DNA from: Streptomyces apricus
Lineage (GTDB): Bacteria; Actinomycetota; Actinomycetes; Streptomycetales; Streptomycetaceae
DNA: 44,350 nucleotides
Direction of reading: 5' to 3'
Assembly: GCF_008369065.1 (NCBI RefSeq)
Contig: NZ_VDFC01000046.1
Location: forward strand, 1,159,485 to 1,203,834
Shown: positions 36,184 through 44,350 of the stretch, piece after piece
Numbering within the stretch: the first letter of the stretch is position 1
Layout of the letters: every line of letters begins with the position of its first letter
Made by a program: the position numbers and the translations under genes
The notes under the pieces: generated by a model
Told to the model about the DNA's origin: nothing
The model's input: the letters and a program-made list of their open reading frames with translations, nothing else
Databases searched by the model: none

Positions 36184-37035
36184 CTAAGCCTCTTCGGGCC
36201 GGCCCCTCATGTCCGCCTCCATGGCCAGCAGGTCCTCGTTCGGGACGGCGCCGCCGAAGCGTCGGTCCCGCGACGCGTACTCCACGCACGCCCGCCACAG
36301 ATCCCGCCGGTCGAAGTCCGGCCACAACACGTCCTGGAACACCATCTCGGCGTAACTCGACTGCCAGATCAGGTAGTTGGACGTCCGCTGCTCCCCACTG
36401 GGCCGCAGGAACAGGTCCACGTCCGGCATGTCCGGGTAGTACAGGTACTTCTGGATGGTCTTCTCGCTGACCTTGTCGGGGTCCAGCTTCCCGGCGGCCA
36501 CGTCGGCGGCCAGCGCCCGCGCCGCGTCGGCCAGCTCCGCCCGCCCCCCGTAGTTCACGCAGAAGTACAGGGTCATCAGGTCGTTGTCCTTGGTCTGCTC
36601 CTGCGCGACCTGCAACTCCTGCACGACCGACTTCCACAGCTTGGGCATCCGCCCGACCCACCGGATCCGGATGCCGAGGTCGTTCATCTCGTCCCGCCGG
36701 CGCCGGATGACGTCCTTGTTGAAGTTCATCAGGAAGCGGACCTCCTCGGGCGACCGCTTCCAGTTCTCCGTCGAGAAGGCGTACAGCGAGAGGTTCTTGA
36801 CGCCCAGCTCCAGGCACCCCTTGAGGACGTCCATCACGACGCCCTCCCCGACCCGGTGCCCCTCGGTGCGCGGCAGCCCCCGCTCCTTGGCCCAGCGACC
36901 GTTCCCGTCCATCACGCACGCCACGTGGTTCGGGATCAGCTCCCCGGGGAGCTTGGGCGCCCGCGCCCCGGACGGGTGCGGCTCCGGCGTCCTGTACTCG
37001 CGGCGCTGGCGCCCCAGGATCCCGCGTACCACCAT
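36184..37035 (-). CDS. uppS: cis-prenyltransferase (undecaprenyl-type diphosphate synthase)
   Basis: A 283-residue (Z)-polyprenyl diphosphate synthase making the C50-C55 lipid carrier of the cell wall. It has [24 protein letters not shown] (catalytic Asp43), [56 protein letters not shown] and W-x-DF near the end, all complete. Chain length cannot be read reliably. It follows recO on the same strand by 45 bp, a conserved pair in actinobacteria. Confidence 0.95.
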   Translation of the reverse strand: MVVRGILGRQRREYRTPEPHPSGARAPKLPGELIPNHVACVMDGNGRWAKERGLPRTEGHRVGEGVVMDVLKGCLELGVKNLSLYAFSTENWKRSPEEVRFLMNFNKDVIRRRRDEMNDLGIRIRWVGRMPKLWKSVVQELQVAQEQTKDNDLMTLYFCVNYGGRAELADAARALAADVAAGKLDPDKVSEKTIQKYLYYPDMPDVDLFLRPSGEQRTSNYLIWQSSYAEMVFQDVLWPDFDRRDLWRACVEYASRDRRFGGAVPNEDLLAMEADMRGRPEEA

Positions 37036-37080
37036 CTGCTTCTCGTCTCCTCGGATCTCGTTCGTACAGCCGGTTGCTGC

Positions 37081-37833
37081 TCAGGTGCTCTTCTCGACGT
37101 ACCGCAGGGACCGCAGTCCGCGCTCCAGGTGCCAGTGCAGGTAGGCCGACACCAGGCCGCTGCCCTCCCTGACGAACCGCGGCTCGCACGCGTCCGCGAC
37201 CGCCCAGTCCCCGGTCAGCAGCGCGCCGAGCAGTTCGAGCGCCCCAGGCGAGGGTACGACGCTCCCGGGCACCCGGCAGTCGGCGCAGACGGAACCTCCC
37301 GCGGCGACCGAGAAGAACCGGTTCGGCCCCGGCATCCCGCACCGCGCACAGTCGTTGAAGCTGGGCGCGTAGCCGTTCACGGCGAGCGAGCGCAGCAGGA
37401 ACGCGTCGAGGATCAGATGCGGCTCGTGCTCCCCCTGGGCGAGGGTGCGCAGCCCGCCCACGAGCAGCAGGTACTGCTGGACGGCGGGCTCGCCCTCGTG
37501 GTCGGTGAACCGCTCGGCCGTCTCCAGCATGGCCGTGCCGGCGGTGTAGCGGGCGTAGTCGGTGACAATCCCGCCGCCGTACGGGGCGATCGTCTCGCTC
37601 TGCGTGCACAGCGGCAGCCCGCGGCCGACCAGCTCGCTCCCGCGCGCGAAGAACTGCACGTCCACGTGGGAGAACGGTTCGAGGCGCGCGCCGAACTTCG
37701 ACTTGGTCCGGCGCACGCCCCGCGCCACGGCCCGTACGCGCCCGTGACCGCGCGTGAGCAAGGTGATGATCCGGTCCGCTTCACCCAGCTTCTGGGTGCG
37801 CAGCACGATGCCGTCGTCGCGGAACAGACTCAT
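37081..37833 (-). CDS. recO: DNA repair protein RecO
   Basis: A 250-residue RecO: an N-terminal OB fold (LFRDDGIVLRTQKLGEADRIITLLTRGHGRVRAVARGVRRTKSKFGARLEPF), a helical body and a zinc site Cys162-x2-Cys165 with Cys183-x2-Cys186. It loads RecA in the RecFOR pathway by displacing SSB. GAGAAT is found 6 nt before ATG 37833, so the transcript may be leaderless; GGGG directly before the ATG could also act as a weak ribosome site. It is first in recO-uppS. Confidence 0.94.
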   Translation of the reverse strand: MSLFRDDGIVLRTQKLGEADRIITLLTRGHGRVRAVARGVRRTKSKFGARLEPFSHVDVQFFARGSELVGRGLPLCTQSETIAPYGGGIVTDYARYTAGTAMLETAERFTDHEGEPAVQQYLLLVGGLRTLAQGEHEPHLILDAFLLRSLAVNGYAPSFNDCARCGMPGPNRFFSVAAGGSVCADCRVPGSVVPSPGALELLGALLTGDWAVADACEPRFVREGSGLVSAYLHWHLERGLRSLRYVEKST

Positions 37834-37922
37834 GACCCCATTCTCCCGTACGGAACCGGCGGGTGCGGCCGGGGTGACCGATCACTCCTGATCGTCCCCG
37901 GCCGCCTCCGCCCGCCCGGGCC

Positions 37923-38138
37923 TCAAGGGACCTCGCCGCGGCTGCGTGCGTTGGCGTACGCGGTCGCGGCGCTGAGCCGTTCCGCCACGGTGGCTCCCCG
38001 GACCTCGTCCGGTGCGCAGTCCCATTCCCGGCCGCCGCCGTACGGACGCAGCTGGAGGTACGGTCCCTCGTGGCCCATGACCCGGCCCACGCGACCGGTC
38101 CTCGTGTCGACGACGTACATCCCGACGGCCGGCCTCAC
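37923..38138 (-). CDS. Small conserved-type protein, second gene of a tiny operon
   Basis: A 71-residue protein starting at GTG 38138, which overlaps the preceding stop as GTGA. The sequence YVVDTRTGRVGRVMGHEGPYLQLRPYGGGREWDCAPDEVR looks like a compact beta-barrel of the kind often found next to XRE/DUF397 pairs in Streptomyces; the tail is helical. The function is unknown. The frame can be extended to ATG 38204, but the tight overlap favours GTG 38138. Confidence 0.75.
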   Translation of the reverse strand: MRPAVGMYVVDTRTGRVGRVMGHEGPYLQLRPYGGGREWDCAPDEVRGATVAERLSAATAYANARSRGEVP

Positions 38139-38362
38139 CGGAGCACCGCCGCGAGCCGGGCCGCCGTCTCGACGGAACACCGGCCCAGTTCCACCAGGGG
38201 ACACGGTGCCTCCCGCGCCAGGGTCGCCGGGTCGATCCGGAGTGTCGGCAGCTTGATTCCTGCGGCTGCGAGTGTTTCACGCAATTCCTTCACCGTTTCC
38301 TCCGCTTGTTCGACGCAGATCGTCGAGTGCCGGGTGTCGTTTCCCTGCCGATCAGACCTCAC
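38135..38362 (-). CDS. Small hypothetical protein divergent from the XRE/DUF5753 gene
   Basis: A 75-residue protein starting at GTG 38362 with GGGGAA about 8 nt upstream. It has a helical, charged first half (EQAEETVKELRETLAAAGI) and a second half LPTLRIDPATLAREAPCPLVELGRCSVETAARLAAVLR with two Cys. No family is recognised. Similar small genes are found beside XRE/DUF5753-DUF397 pairs in Streptomyces, so it may be part of that module. The base composition is less GC-rich than its neighbours near the start. Confidence 0.7.
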   Translation of the reverse strand: MRSDRQGNDTRHSTICVEQAEETVKELRETLAAAGIKLPTLRIDPATLAREAPCPLVELGRCSVETAARLAAVLR

Positions 38363-38400
38363 GGTGTTCCCCTTCTTCCCCGGATTCCATTCTTTCCGCC

Positions 38401-38427
38401 TCGACAATGCCGTGTGCCGCTTAGAAT
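38401..38427 (+). promoter_or_regulatory. Possible promoter of the XRE/DUF5753 gene
   Basis: TCGACA (38401-38406) and TAGAAT (38422-38427), 15 bp apart, sit in an AT-richer divergent region, 52 bp before the ATG. The -10 is good, the spacing short. Confidence 0.4.
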
Positions 38428-38478
38428 TCGGAAGACCTCGCACGCAGCAGCGTCGGTGCAGTACAAGGGGGTACGGCC

Positions 38479-39312
38479 ATGGCCAATGGTTCACGGCAAG
38501 CGGCTTGGGAGTTCTTCGGAACGGAGCTGAAGAGACGGCGCGAGGACGCGGGGCTGACCCAGGCGGAGTTGGGGTGCCGGGTCTTTGTTTCCGGCGGTTA
38601 CATCGGCCAATTCGAACAGGCCATTCGGAAACCGCAGTTGGACGTGGCGTCCAGGATCGACGAGATCCTACAAACCGACGGTTTTTTCGAGCGGCTTTGG
38701 CGGAAACTCATCGTGGACCAGCCGTACACGGAGTACTTCGCGCATGTGGTGGAGCTGGAGCGTCTGGCGACGGAGATCTGCGAGTACGCCCCCACGGTGG
38801 TCCCCGGACTCCTGCAGACGCGGGAGTACGCACGGGCGGTGTTCCTGGCGGGCAATCCGCTCTCCCCGGACGACCACATCGAGGACCTGATCAAGGGACG
38901 CATGGACCGGGCACAACTCCTCAAGGGTGCTGCACGACCACGGTATTGGGTGATCCTCCACGAAACGGTGCTGCGCGTGGCCGTCGGCGGCCCGCACGTC
39001 ATGGCTCACCAGCTGAGCCACATCGCGGCGATGGCACGGGAACGCAAGATGCTGTTGCAGGTGCTGCCGTTCGCGACGGGAGCACACCGGGAGATGGGCA
39101 AGATGATGAAGCTCATGTCGTTCGACGACGCCCCACCGACTGTCTATACAGAAGCGGTGCTTTCAGGAAATCTGCTGGACGAACCGGCAGTGGTGAAGCG
39201 AACCCGGTCGTCCTACGATCTGATCAGGGCCGCCGCGCTGTCACCCGAGGCGTCCCTGACCCTGATCGAGTCGGCGGCGGAGGACCACAGACGATGCGCG
39301 AGTGCGACCTGA
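38479..39312 (+). CDS. XRE-family regulator with DUF5753 domain
   Basis: A 277-residue protein. An XRE helix-turn-helix lies at about 13-70 (FFGTELKRRREDAGLTQAELGCRVFVSGGYIGQFEQAIRKP), then a DUF5753 domain at about 90-270 (YAPTVVPGLLQTREYARAVF, GRMDRAQLL, YWVILHETVLRVAVGGP, HQLSHIAAMARERKMLLQVLPF). This WhiJ-like type occurs in dozens of copies in Streptomyces and works with a DUF397 partner, which follows here with a 19-nt overlap. WhiJ-type loci affect development; the role of this copy is unknown. GGGGG lies about 8 nt before the ATG. Confidence 0.9.
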   Translation: MANGSRQAAWEFFGTELKRRREDAGLTQAELGCRVFVSGGYIGQFEQAIRKPQLDVASRIDEILQTDGFFERLWRKLIVDQPYTEYFAHVVELERLATEICEYAPTVVPGLLQTREYARAVFLAGNPLSPDDHIEDLIKGRMDRAQLLKGAARPRYWVILHETVLRVAVGGPHVMAHQLSHIAAMARERKMLLQVLPFATGAHREMGKMMKLMSFDDAPPTVYTEAVLSGNLLDEPAVVKRTRSSYDLIRAAALSPEASLTLIESAAEDHRRCASAT

Positions 39313-39572
39313 CGAACGCCCGCTGGCGCAAGAGCAGTTACAGCGGCGGCAGCGGCGGCGAGGACTGCGTCGAAGTCGCCTACGACTTCATCGGTGCCGC
39401 CCGCTGGCGTAAAAGCAGTCACAGCGGCGGCGACGGCGGCGAGGACTGCGTCGAGGTCGCCGACGGAGTCCCCGGTGTCGTCCCCGTTCGGGACAGCAAG
39501 GTCCCGCACGGGCCCGTCCTGCTCGTCGGGCCCCTCGCCTGGGCCGAGTTCGTCGGTGCCGTCAGCGGGTGA
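39294..39572 (+). CDS. DUF397 protein with an internal 27-residue tandem duplication
   Basis: A 92-residue DUF397 protein, partner of the upstream XRE/DUF5753 regulator, whose last codons it overlaps. The characteristic N-terminal motif occurs twice in tandem: ARWRKSSYSGGSGGEDCVEV and ARWRKSSHSGGDGGEDCVEV, with an 81-bp period at DNA level. The ordinary rest, VPVRDSKVPHGPVLLVGPLAWAEFV, occurs once. Standard family members have a single copy and are about 60-70 residues. DUF397 proteins are thought to bind or oppose the cognate regulator. Its 3' end overlaps the end of the convergent DUF2637 gene by 11 bp. Confidence 0.88.
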   Translation: MRECDLTNARWRKSSYSGGSGGEDCVEVAYDFIGAARWRKSSHSGGDGGEDCVEVADGVPGVVPVRDSKVPHGPVLLVGPLAWAEFVGAVSG

Positions 39573-40365
39573 CGGTCGCCCCTCCTGCCGCGCGGCGGCG
39601 CCCCCGCAGGCTCCGGCGGGCCGGCCGGGTCATCGTGATCTGGCGGACGAGCTGCTGGAAGCAGGACAGGGCCGCCACCGCCGGCAGCACCGCCGCGGCG
39701 ACGCCGGTGAAGGTCCGGTCGGCCTGCGCCACGCAGAGCGCCATCGCGACGGAGGAGAACAGCAGGACGACCAGCCAGGAGTGCACGGCCCGCCGCCGGT
39801 GCAGCGCGGCCCGCAGGACGGAGAGCGAGGCGACCGTCCACGGGCCGTAGACCAGCAGGGGCCACCACACGCTCGTACCGCTGCCCGTGAGGAACGCGAC
39901 GTGGCGCAGGGGGCCGTAGGACACCATCCCGCCGAAGACGCTGACCATGGACACGACGGCGGCGGCCAGCGCGGCGATCAGGAAGCTGACGGTCTGCACC
40001 CAGGTGAAGCGCAGCTTGCGGACGCGCACTTTGCGGTGCCCGGAAGGATGCGGCCTGATGGGCGGCAGCTCGGTGGTGAGGGCGGCCAGGTTGTCGATCG
40101 GGTCGCCGGTGAGGGTGATGGGGGGCGCGGTCCCGTCGCGGGGCCGGGGCACGGACGCGGCGCGCTCCGCGGAGACGGCGTCCTGGAGGAGGTAGGTCAT
40201 CTCCTCGACGGGGTCCCAGGCGGAGTCGAGGGGGTCCGCGGCGGGCGCCTCGTACCCCGTGTCGACGGGGCCGCGGTGCCGCCCGTCGCCCGTGCCGGCG
40301 TGGCCGTCGGGTACGAAGAAGTGGGCGTAGTCGTCGTTCACGGAATTCCGGCTGCCGTCAGCCAT
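39562..40365 (-). CDS. DUF2637 membrane protein
   Basis: A 267-residue protein with a long acidic and proline-containing cytoplasmic N-terminus (about 1-115) and four hydrophobic segments (FTWVQTVSFLIAALAAAVVSMVSVF, VWWPLLVYGPWTVASLSVLRAAL, SWLVVLLFSSVAMALCVAQA, FTGVAAAVLPAVAALSCFQQLV) that match the DUF2637 layout. DUF2637 proteins occur on actinobacterial plasmids (Spd-like) and chromosomes; the function is unknown. ATG 40365 is chosen; ATG 40374 is also possible. It overlaps by 8 bp the preceding small gene, so the two are coupled. Confidence 0.8.
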   Translation of the reverse strand: MADGSRNSVNDDYAHFFVPDGHAGTGDGRHRGPVDTGYEAPAADPLDSAWDPVEEMTYLLQDAVSAERAASVPRPRDGTAPPITLTGDPIDNLAALTTELPPIRPHPSGHRKVRVRKLRFTWVQTVSFLIAALAAAVVSMVSVFGGMVSYGPLRHVAFLTGSGTSVWWPLLVYGPWTVASLSVLRAALHRRRAVHSWLVVLLFSSVAMALCVAQADRTFTGVAAAVLPAVAALSCFQQLVRQITMTRPARRSLRGRRRAAGGATVTR

Positions 40366-40645
40366 GGGCCGCATTCCCGCCGGGCCGCACCTGCGCGCTC
40401 CAGCGCCGGTCGAGATCGCGCTGCGCGCGCTTGAGGAATCCCAGGAATTCACCCAGAAGTGGTTCGGTGACATGCAGTTCGAGCGGTTTTCCGTCCCCGT
40501 GCAGGGTGCCGCGGGCGCCCGGTGCCGAATAGGCGGCGGCGGGCGTGAAGATGTACCGGCCCATCACCACCGCGGGGGCGGCGAGGACACTTTTCCGTGC
40601 CGCGGGGAAGGGGTGTGGGGGGTCGACGGGCCTTGCGTTCGCCAT
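40358..40645 (-). CDS. Small hypothetical protein coupled to the DUF2637 gene
   Basis: A 95-residue protein with PPHPFPAARKSVLAAPAVVMGRYIFTPAAAYSAPGARGTLHGDGKPLELHVTEPLLGEFLGFLKRAQRDLDRRW. The last third is a charged helix; no signal peptide or membrane segment. The function is unknown. Its stop lies inside the first codons of the DUF2637 gene, and both share the upstream AT-rich region. Confidence 0.65.
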   Translation of the reverse strand: MANARPVDPPHPFPAARKSVLAAPAVVMGRYIFTPAAAYSAPGARGTLHGDGKPLELHVTEPLLGEFLGFLKRAQRDLDRRWSAQVRPGGNAAHG

Positions 40646-40709
40646 ATGTAGCTAACGCCGTGATCCTCGCTCGGATGCGCGGCAAAGGAGTGAGCGTCAC
40701 CGCGCGGAA

Positions 40710-40737
40710 ATAATTGACGGTGCCGTTTGTAGGTCAA
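40710..40737 (-). promoter_or_regulatory. Probable promoter of the 40645/DUF2637 gene pair
   Basis: On the minus strand TTGACC (40737-40732) and AATTAT (40715-40710) are 16 bp apart. They lie in an AT-rich stretch (40700-40810) that is unlike the rest of the window. A 5' leader of about 55 nt would follow. Confidence 0.5.
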
Positions 40738-40813
40738 GAACCGTTGTTGCGAGAAGAACAGGTTTTGCAGCCTCAGATGCTTTTATCGGGGACGCCACCC
40801 ATATTGTCGTTCC

Positions 40814-41248
40814 TCAGTCCCCGAACCTGCCGACGTACGACCGCTGCCACGGCGTCTCCACCGCACGGCTGTCGTAGGCGCGCCGGACGAACTCCACCGC
40901 CTCCGCGGCCGGTACGCCGTCCAGCACGGCGATGCAGGCCAGGGCCGTGCCCGTGCGTCCCCGGCCGCCCCGGCAGGCGACCTCGACGCGCTCGGCGGGG
41001 TCCGCGGCCCGCTCCCAGACCTCCGTCAGGACCCGGCGCGCCAGGTCCTTGTCGGCGGGCAGCCGGAAGTCGGGCCACTTCAGCCACCGTGTCTCCCAGG
41101 GGACTTCGGGCGGCTCGTGGCCCAGCAGGTAGACGCCGTACGTCGGGCGGACCTCCTCGGGGTCCAGCTCCGCGCGCAGTCCCCGGCCCCGTACCAGCCG
41201 TCCGGACGGCAGCCGGAGCACCCCCGGCGCCCGCTCGTCCCAGCCCAC
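40814..41248 (-). CDS. Protein-tyrosine-phosphatase-like protein
   Basis: A 144-residue protein with the Cys-x5-Arg P-loop CRGGRGRTG (Cys92, Arg98) and a candidate general acid, Asp60 of the WPD loop in RWLKWPDFRLPADK. Both features of a tyrosine or dual-specificity phosphatase are present, though the usual His before Cys is Ala91. It should dephosphorylate phosphotyrosine or another phosphoester in the cytoplasm; the substrate is unknown. GTG 41248 is only 3 nt from a 44-bp perfect palindrome, so its ribosome-binding region (GAGGG) is part of a strong hairpin. It is in line with, and downstream of, the TerB-like gene. Confidence 0.85.
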   Translation of the reverse strand: MGWDERAPGVLRLPSGRLVRGRGLRAELDPEEVRPTYGVYLLGHEPPEVPWETRWLKWPDFRLPADKDLARRVLTEVWERAADPAERVEVACRGGRGRTGTALACIAVLDGVPAAEAVEFVRRAYDSRAVETPWQRSYVGRFGD

Positions 41249-41251
41249 GCC

Positions 41252-41295
41252 CTCAAAGACTGCGCCCCTAGGTACCTAGGGGCGCAGTCTTTGAG
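41252..41295. terminator. 44-bp perfect palindrome between the TerB-like and phosphatase genes
   Basis: CTCAAAGACTGCGCCCCTAG plus GT, followed immediately by its complement, with no spacer at all. The core resembles a shortened version of the dispersed repeat (GCGCCCCT/AGGGGCGC). It may terminate the TerB-like gene or control phosphatase translation. Confidence 0.75.
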
Positions 41296-41309
41296 GGGCG
41301 CAGCCTTTC

Positions 41310-41342
41310 AGGGGCGCGGGGAACTGCGCGATCAGCCCCCAC
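41310..41342. repeat. Copy of the dispersed repeat
   Basis: AGGGGCGCGGGGAACTGCGC followed by GATCAGCCCCCACC, 47 bp beyond the 3' end of the TerB-like gene. Confidence 0.75.
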
Positions 41343-41389
41343 CGGGCCCGCACGTGTCCACCCTCCCCCGCCGGGAGGGCGGGCGCCCG

Positions 41390-42112
41390 TCAGGACGGCG
41401 TGCGCGCCGCCGTGAGGAGGCGCGTCACATCGTCCGTGCAGATCGTCAGCGCCACCCCCACCGTCGTCAACGCCTCCCGCTCCGCCGGCGTGTACGGCCC
41501 GTCCGCCAGGGCGATCCGCGCGCCCTGGAGCAGGATCGCCTCCCGCCCGGCGGGCGCGAGGTGCGGCGCCAGCGGGTCCAGCGCCTCGTGCAGCTCTATC
41601 GACAGCCCCGGCCCGCAGGGCTCACCGGCACCGTCGCCGAAGAGCCGCCCCGTGTCGGCGGCCAGCGCCTCGACGAGCGCGGCGAGCTGTTCCTCCGTGC
41701 AGTCGTCGAACCCGGCCGCGCGCACCGCACCGGCCGCCGTCTCCAGCGACGTGCGCGCGCACGTCCCCCCGGCGGCGAGCACCGCGAGGGCGACGGTGTG
41801 GACGGCGTCCCGGAGCATCGCCGAGAAGCGGGTGGTGGTCGGGTGGTCGAGGACGTCCGCGCTGTAGTGGTGGCGGCAGGCCGCGCACTCCACGACGGGC
41901 CCCGTCTCGCCGCGCGGCACGACCGGGACACCGAGGCAGGTGAAGCGGCGGCGGCCGGTCAGGCGCTGGTAGTTGCGGTCACCGCCGCAGCCCGGGCAGA
42001 AGAACTCGCCGTCGCCGACGGTGGTCCACGCCGTCCTGGTTCCGAGGATGCGCGAAACGCCTAAGGCGCCGATGCGGACAAACCGGCCGTTTCGTCCCCA
42101 TACTGGCAGCAC
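41390..42112 (-). CDS. Zinc-ribbon, TerB-like tellurite-resistance domain protein
   Basis: A 240-residue protein. A zinc ribbon comes first (CPGCG at 39-43 and CAAC at 76-79, within GEFFCPGCGGDRNYQRLTGRRRFTCLGVPVVPRGE). A helical domain resembling TerB follows (about 95-240, with LQGARIALADGPYTPAEREALTTVGVALTI near the end and an internal repeat of the same helix pattern near 100-165). TerB-type domains occur in stress and phage-defence contexts, but the function of this soluble form is unknown. GTG 42112 is chosen with GGAGG 7 nt upstream. It is downstream of a good promoter at 42158-42187. Confidence 0.82.
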   Translation of the reverse strand: MLPVWGRNGRFVRIGALGVSRILGTRTAWTTVGDGEFFCPGCGGDRNYQRLTGRRRFTCLGVPVVPRGETGPVVECAACRHHYSADVLDHPTTTRFSAMLRDAVHTVALAVLAAGGTCARTSLETAAGAVRAAGFDDCTEEQLAALVEALAADTGRLFGDGAGEPCGPGLSIELHEALDPLAPHLAPAGREAILLQGARIALADGPYTPAEREALTTVGVALTICTDDVTRLLTAARTPS

Positions 42113-42157
42113 GTTCGCACCTCCGTAACCCCACGGCAACATCGCCGCGTTGGCGTG

Positions 42158-42187
42158 ATGTTAGCCACATTGTGGACGCGGAGTCAG
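42158..42187 (-). promoter_or_regulatory. Promoter of the TerB-like gene
   Basis: On the minus strand CTGACT (42187-42182), an 18-bp spacer and TAACAT (42163-42158), with a start codon 45 bp after the -10. A fair housekeeping-type promoter. Confidence 0.5.
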
Positions 42188-42232
42188 TACCCCGTACGAG
42201 GCCGCTCGGTGACATGGCCGGATAGACGCAGC

Positions 42233-42263
42233 GGTCCCGCCCGCCGAAGAGGCGGACGGGACC
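42233..42263 (-). terminator. Hairpin downstream of leuA
   Basis: GGTCCCGCCCGCC and GGCGGACGGGACC form a 13-bp stem with one mismatch around a 5-nt loop, 22 nt after the leuA stop. No U-run follows, as is common in this genus. Confidence 0.7.
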
Positions 42264-42285
42264 GGAGAAACGCAGGTGAACAGGC

Positions 42286-44165
<1,880 letters not shown>

Positions 44166-44255
44166 GATGCTCCGCATGCTATCCGACGTCCGCCCCGCCC
44201 ATCCCCCCGTATCACCATGCGGGACACCCCGCGGTCACCAGTGGCGCAGCCCTTG

Positions 44256-44347
44256 AAGGGGCGCGGGGAACTGCGCAGTACTTCAGGGGCGCGGGGAACG
44301 GCGCAGTCTTTCGCTTTTGAGGGGCGCGGGGAACTGCGCAGTCTTTT
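44256..44347. repeat. Three direct copies of the dispersed repeat at the right end
   Basis: AGGGGCGCGGGGAACTGCGC-type copies start at about 44257, 44285 (with one base changed, GAACGGCGC) and 44321. The last two are followed by AGTCTTT, like the ends of the hairpins at 36103 and 41252. They probably mark the 3' end of a gene outside the window. Nothing else is visible in 44182-44350. Confidence 0.75.
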
Positions 44348-44350
44348 AGG

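Noticed and set aside
44256..44347. Insertion sequence end at the right border
   Set aside because: The triple repeat is the dispersed intergenic element; there is no transposase and no target duplication.

Overview
The window is about 44 kb of very GC-rich DNA with the strong GC bias at third codon positions, frequent GTG starts, and proteins typical of Streptomyces chromosomes. From memory, the gene order (nitrate/nitrite assimilation, SoxR-box flavin reductase, ppdK, dusB, glyS, znu-zur, uppS-recO, leuA) matches the conserved chromosomal core around the SCO2470s to SCO2528 of S. coelicolor. No CRISPR array, rRNA, tRNA, insertion sequence or phage gene was seen.

Layout. 0.2-13 kb is a nitrogen/siroheme block: a CbiX-type chelatase (siroheme supply), a DUF218 protein, assimilatory nitrate reductase nasA, and a translationally coupled operon of a FAD oxidoreductase, nirB and nirD. 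nasA and the nir operon carry nearly identical promoters: a GlnR-like four-site box, a CACGCT -10 element and a start codon 7 nt further on, so both look leaderless and nitrogen-controlled. Interspersed are an APH-family kinase, a flavin reductase with a textbook SoxR box, a secreted protein paired with a class F sortase, and a TSUP permease. 13-24 kb holds an SDR, a Tat-exported PhoX-like protein, pyruvate phosphate dikinase, and a ROK regulator divergent from two glycoside hydrolase genes (GH63-like and glycogen-debranching-like). The second of these has an apparent one-base frameshift near its start.

24-31 kb: dusB, two DHA2-type MFS exporters (one divergent from an MmyB-type XRE regulator), a small C2H2-like protein, and an aldo/keto reductase-TetR operon behind a 36-bp perfect inverted repeat. 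31-38 kb is a housekeeping and zinc block: glyS, znuA-znuC-znuB-zur with two Zur-like boxes, then recO-uppS. 38-42 kb is an accessory patch: two overlapping tiny genes divergent from an XRE/DUF5753-DUF397 pair, a DUF2637 membrane protein, a small partner, a tyrosine-phosphatase-like protein and a zinc-ribbon/TerB-like protein. 42-44.3 kb is leuA, preceded by a recognisable leader peptide with four consecutive Leu codons.

Two themes cut across the window. First, a dispersed repeat (core GCGCAGTTCCCCGCGCCCCT and its complement) occurs about 18 times, nearly always just beyond gene 3' ends. Between convergent genes it forms long perfect hairpins, so it probably serves as a terminator. Second, many genes (nasA, the nir operon, the flavin reductase, znuA, the MFS genes, tetR, leuL) have a -10 hexamer ending 6-9 nt before the start codon, which implies leaderless mRNAs. 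All functional statements come from motif reading; no database search was run.
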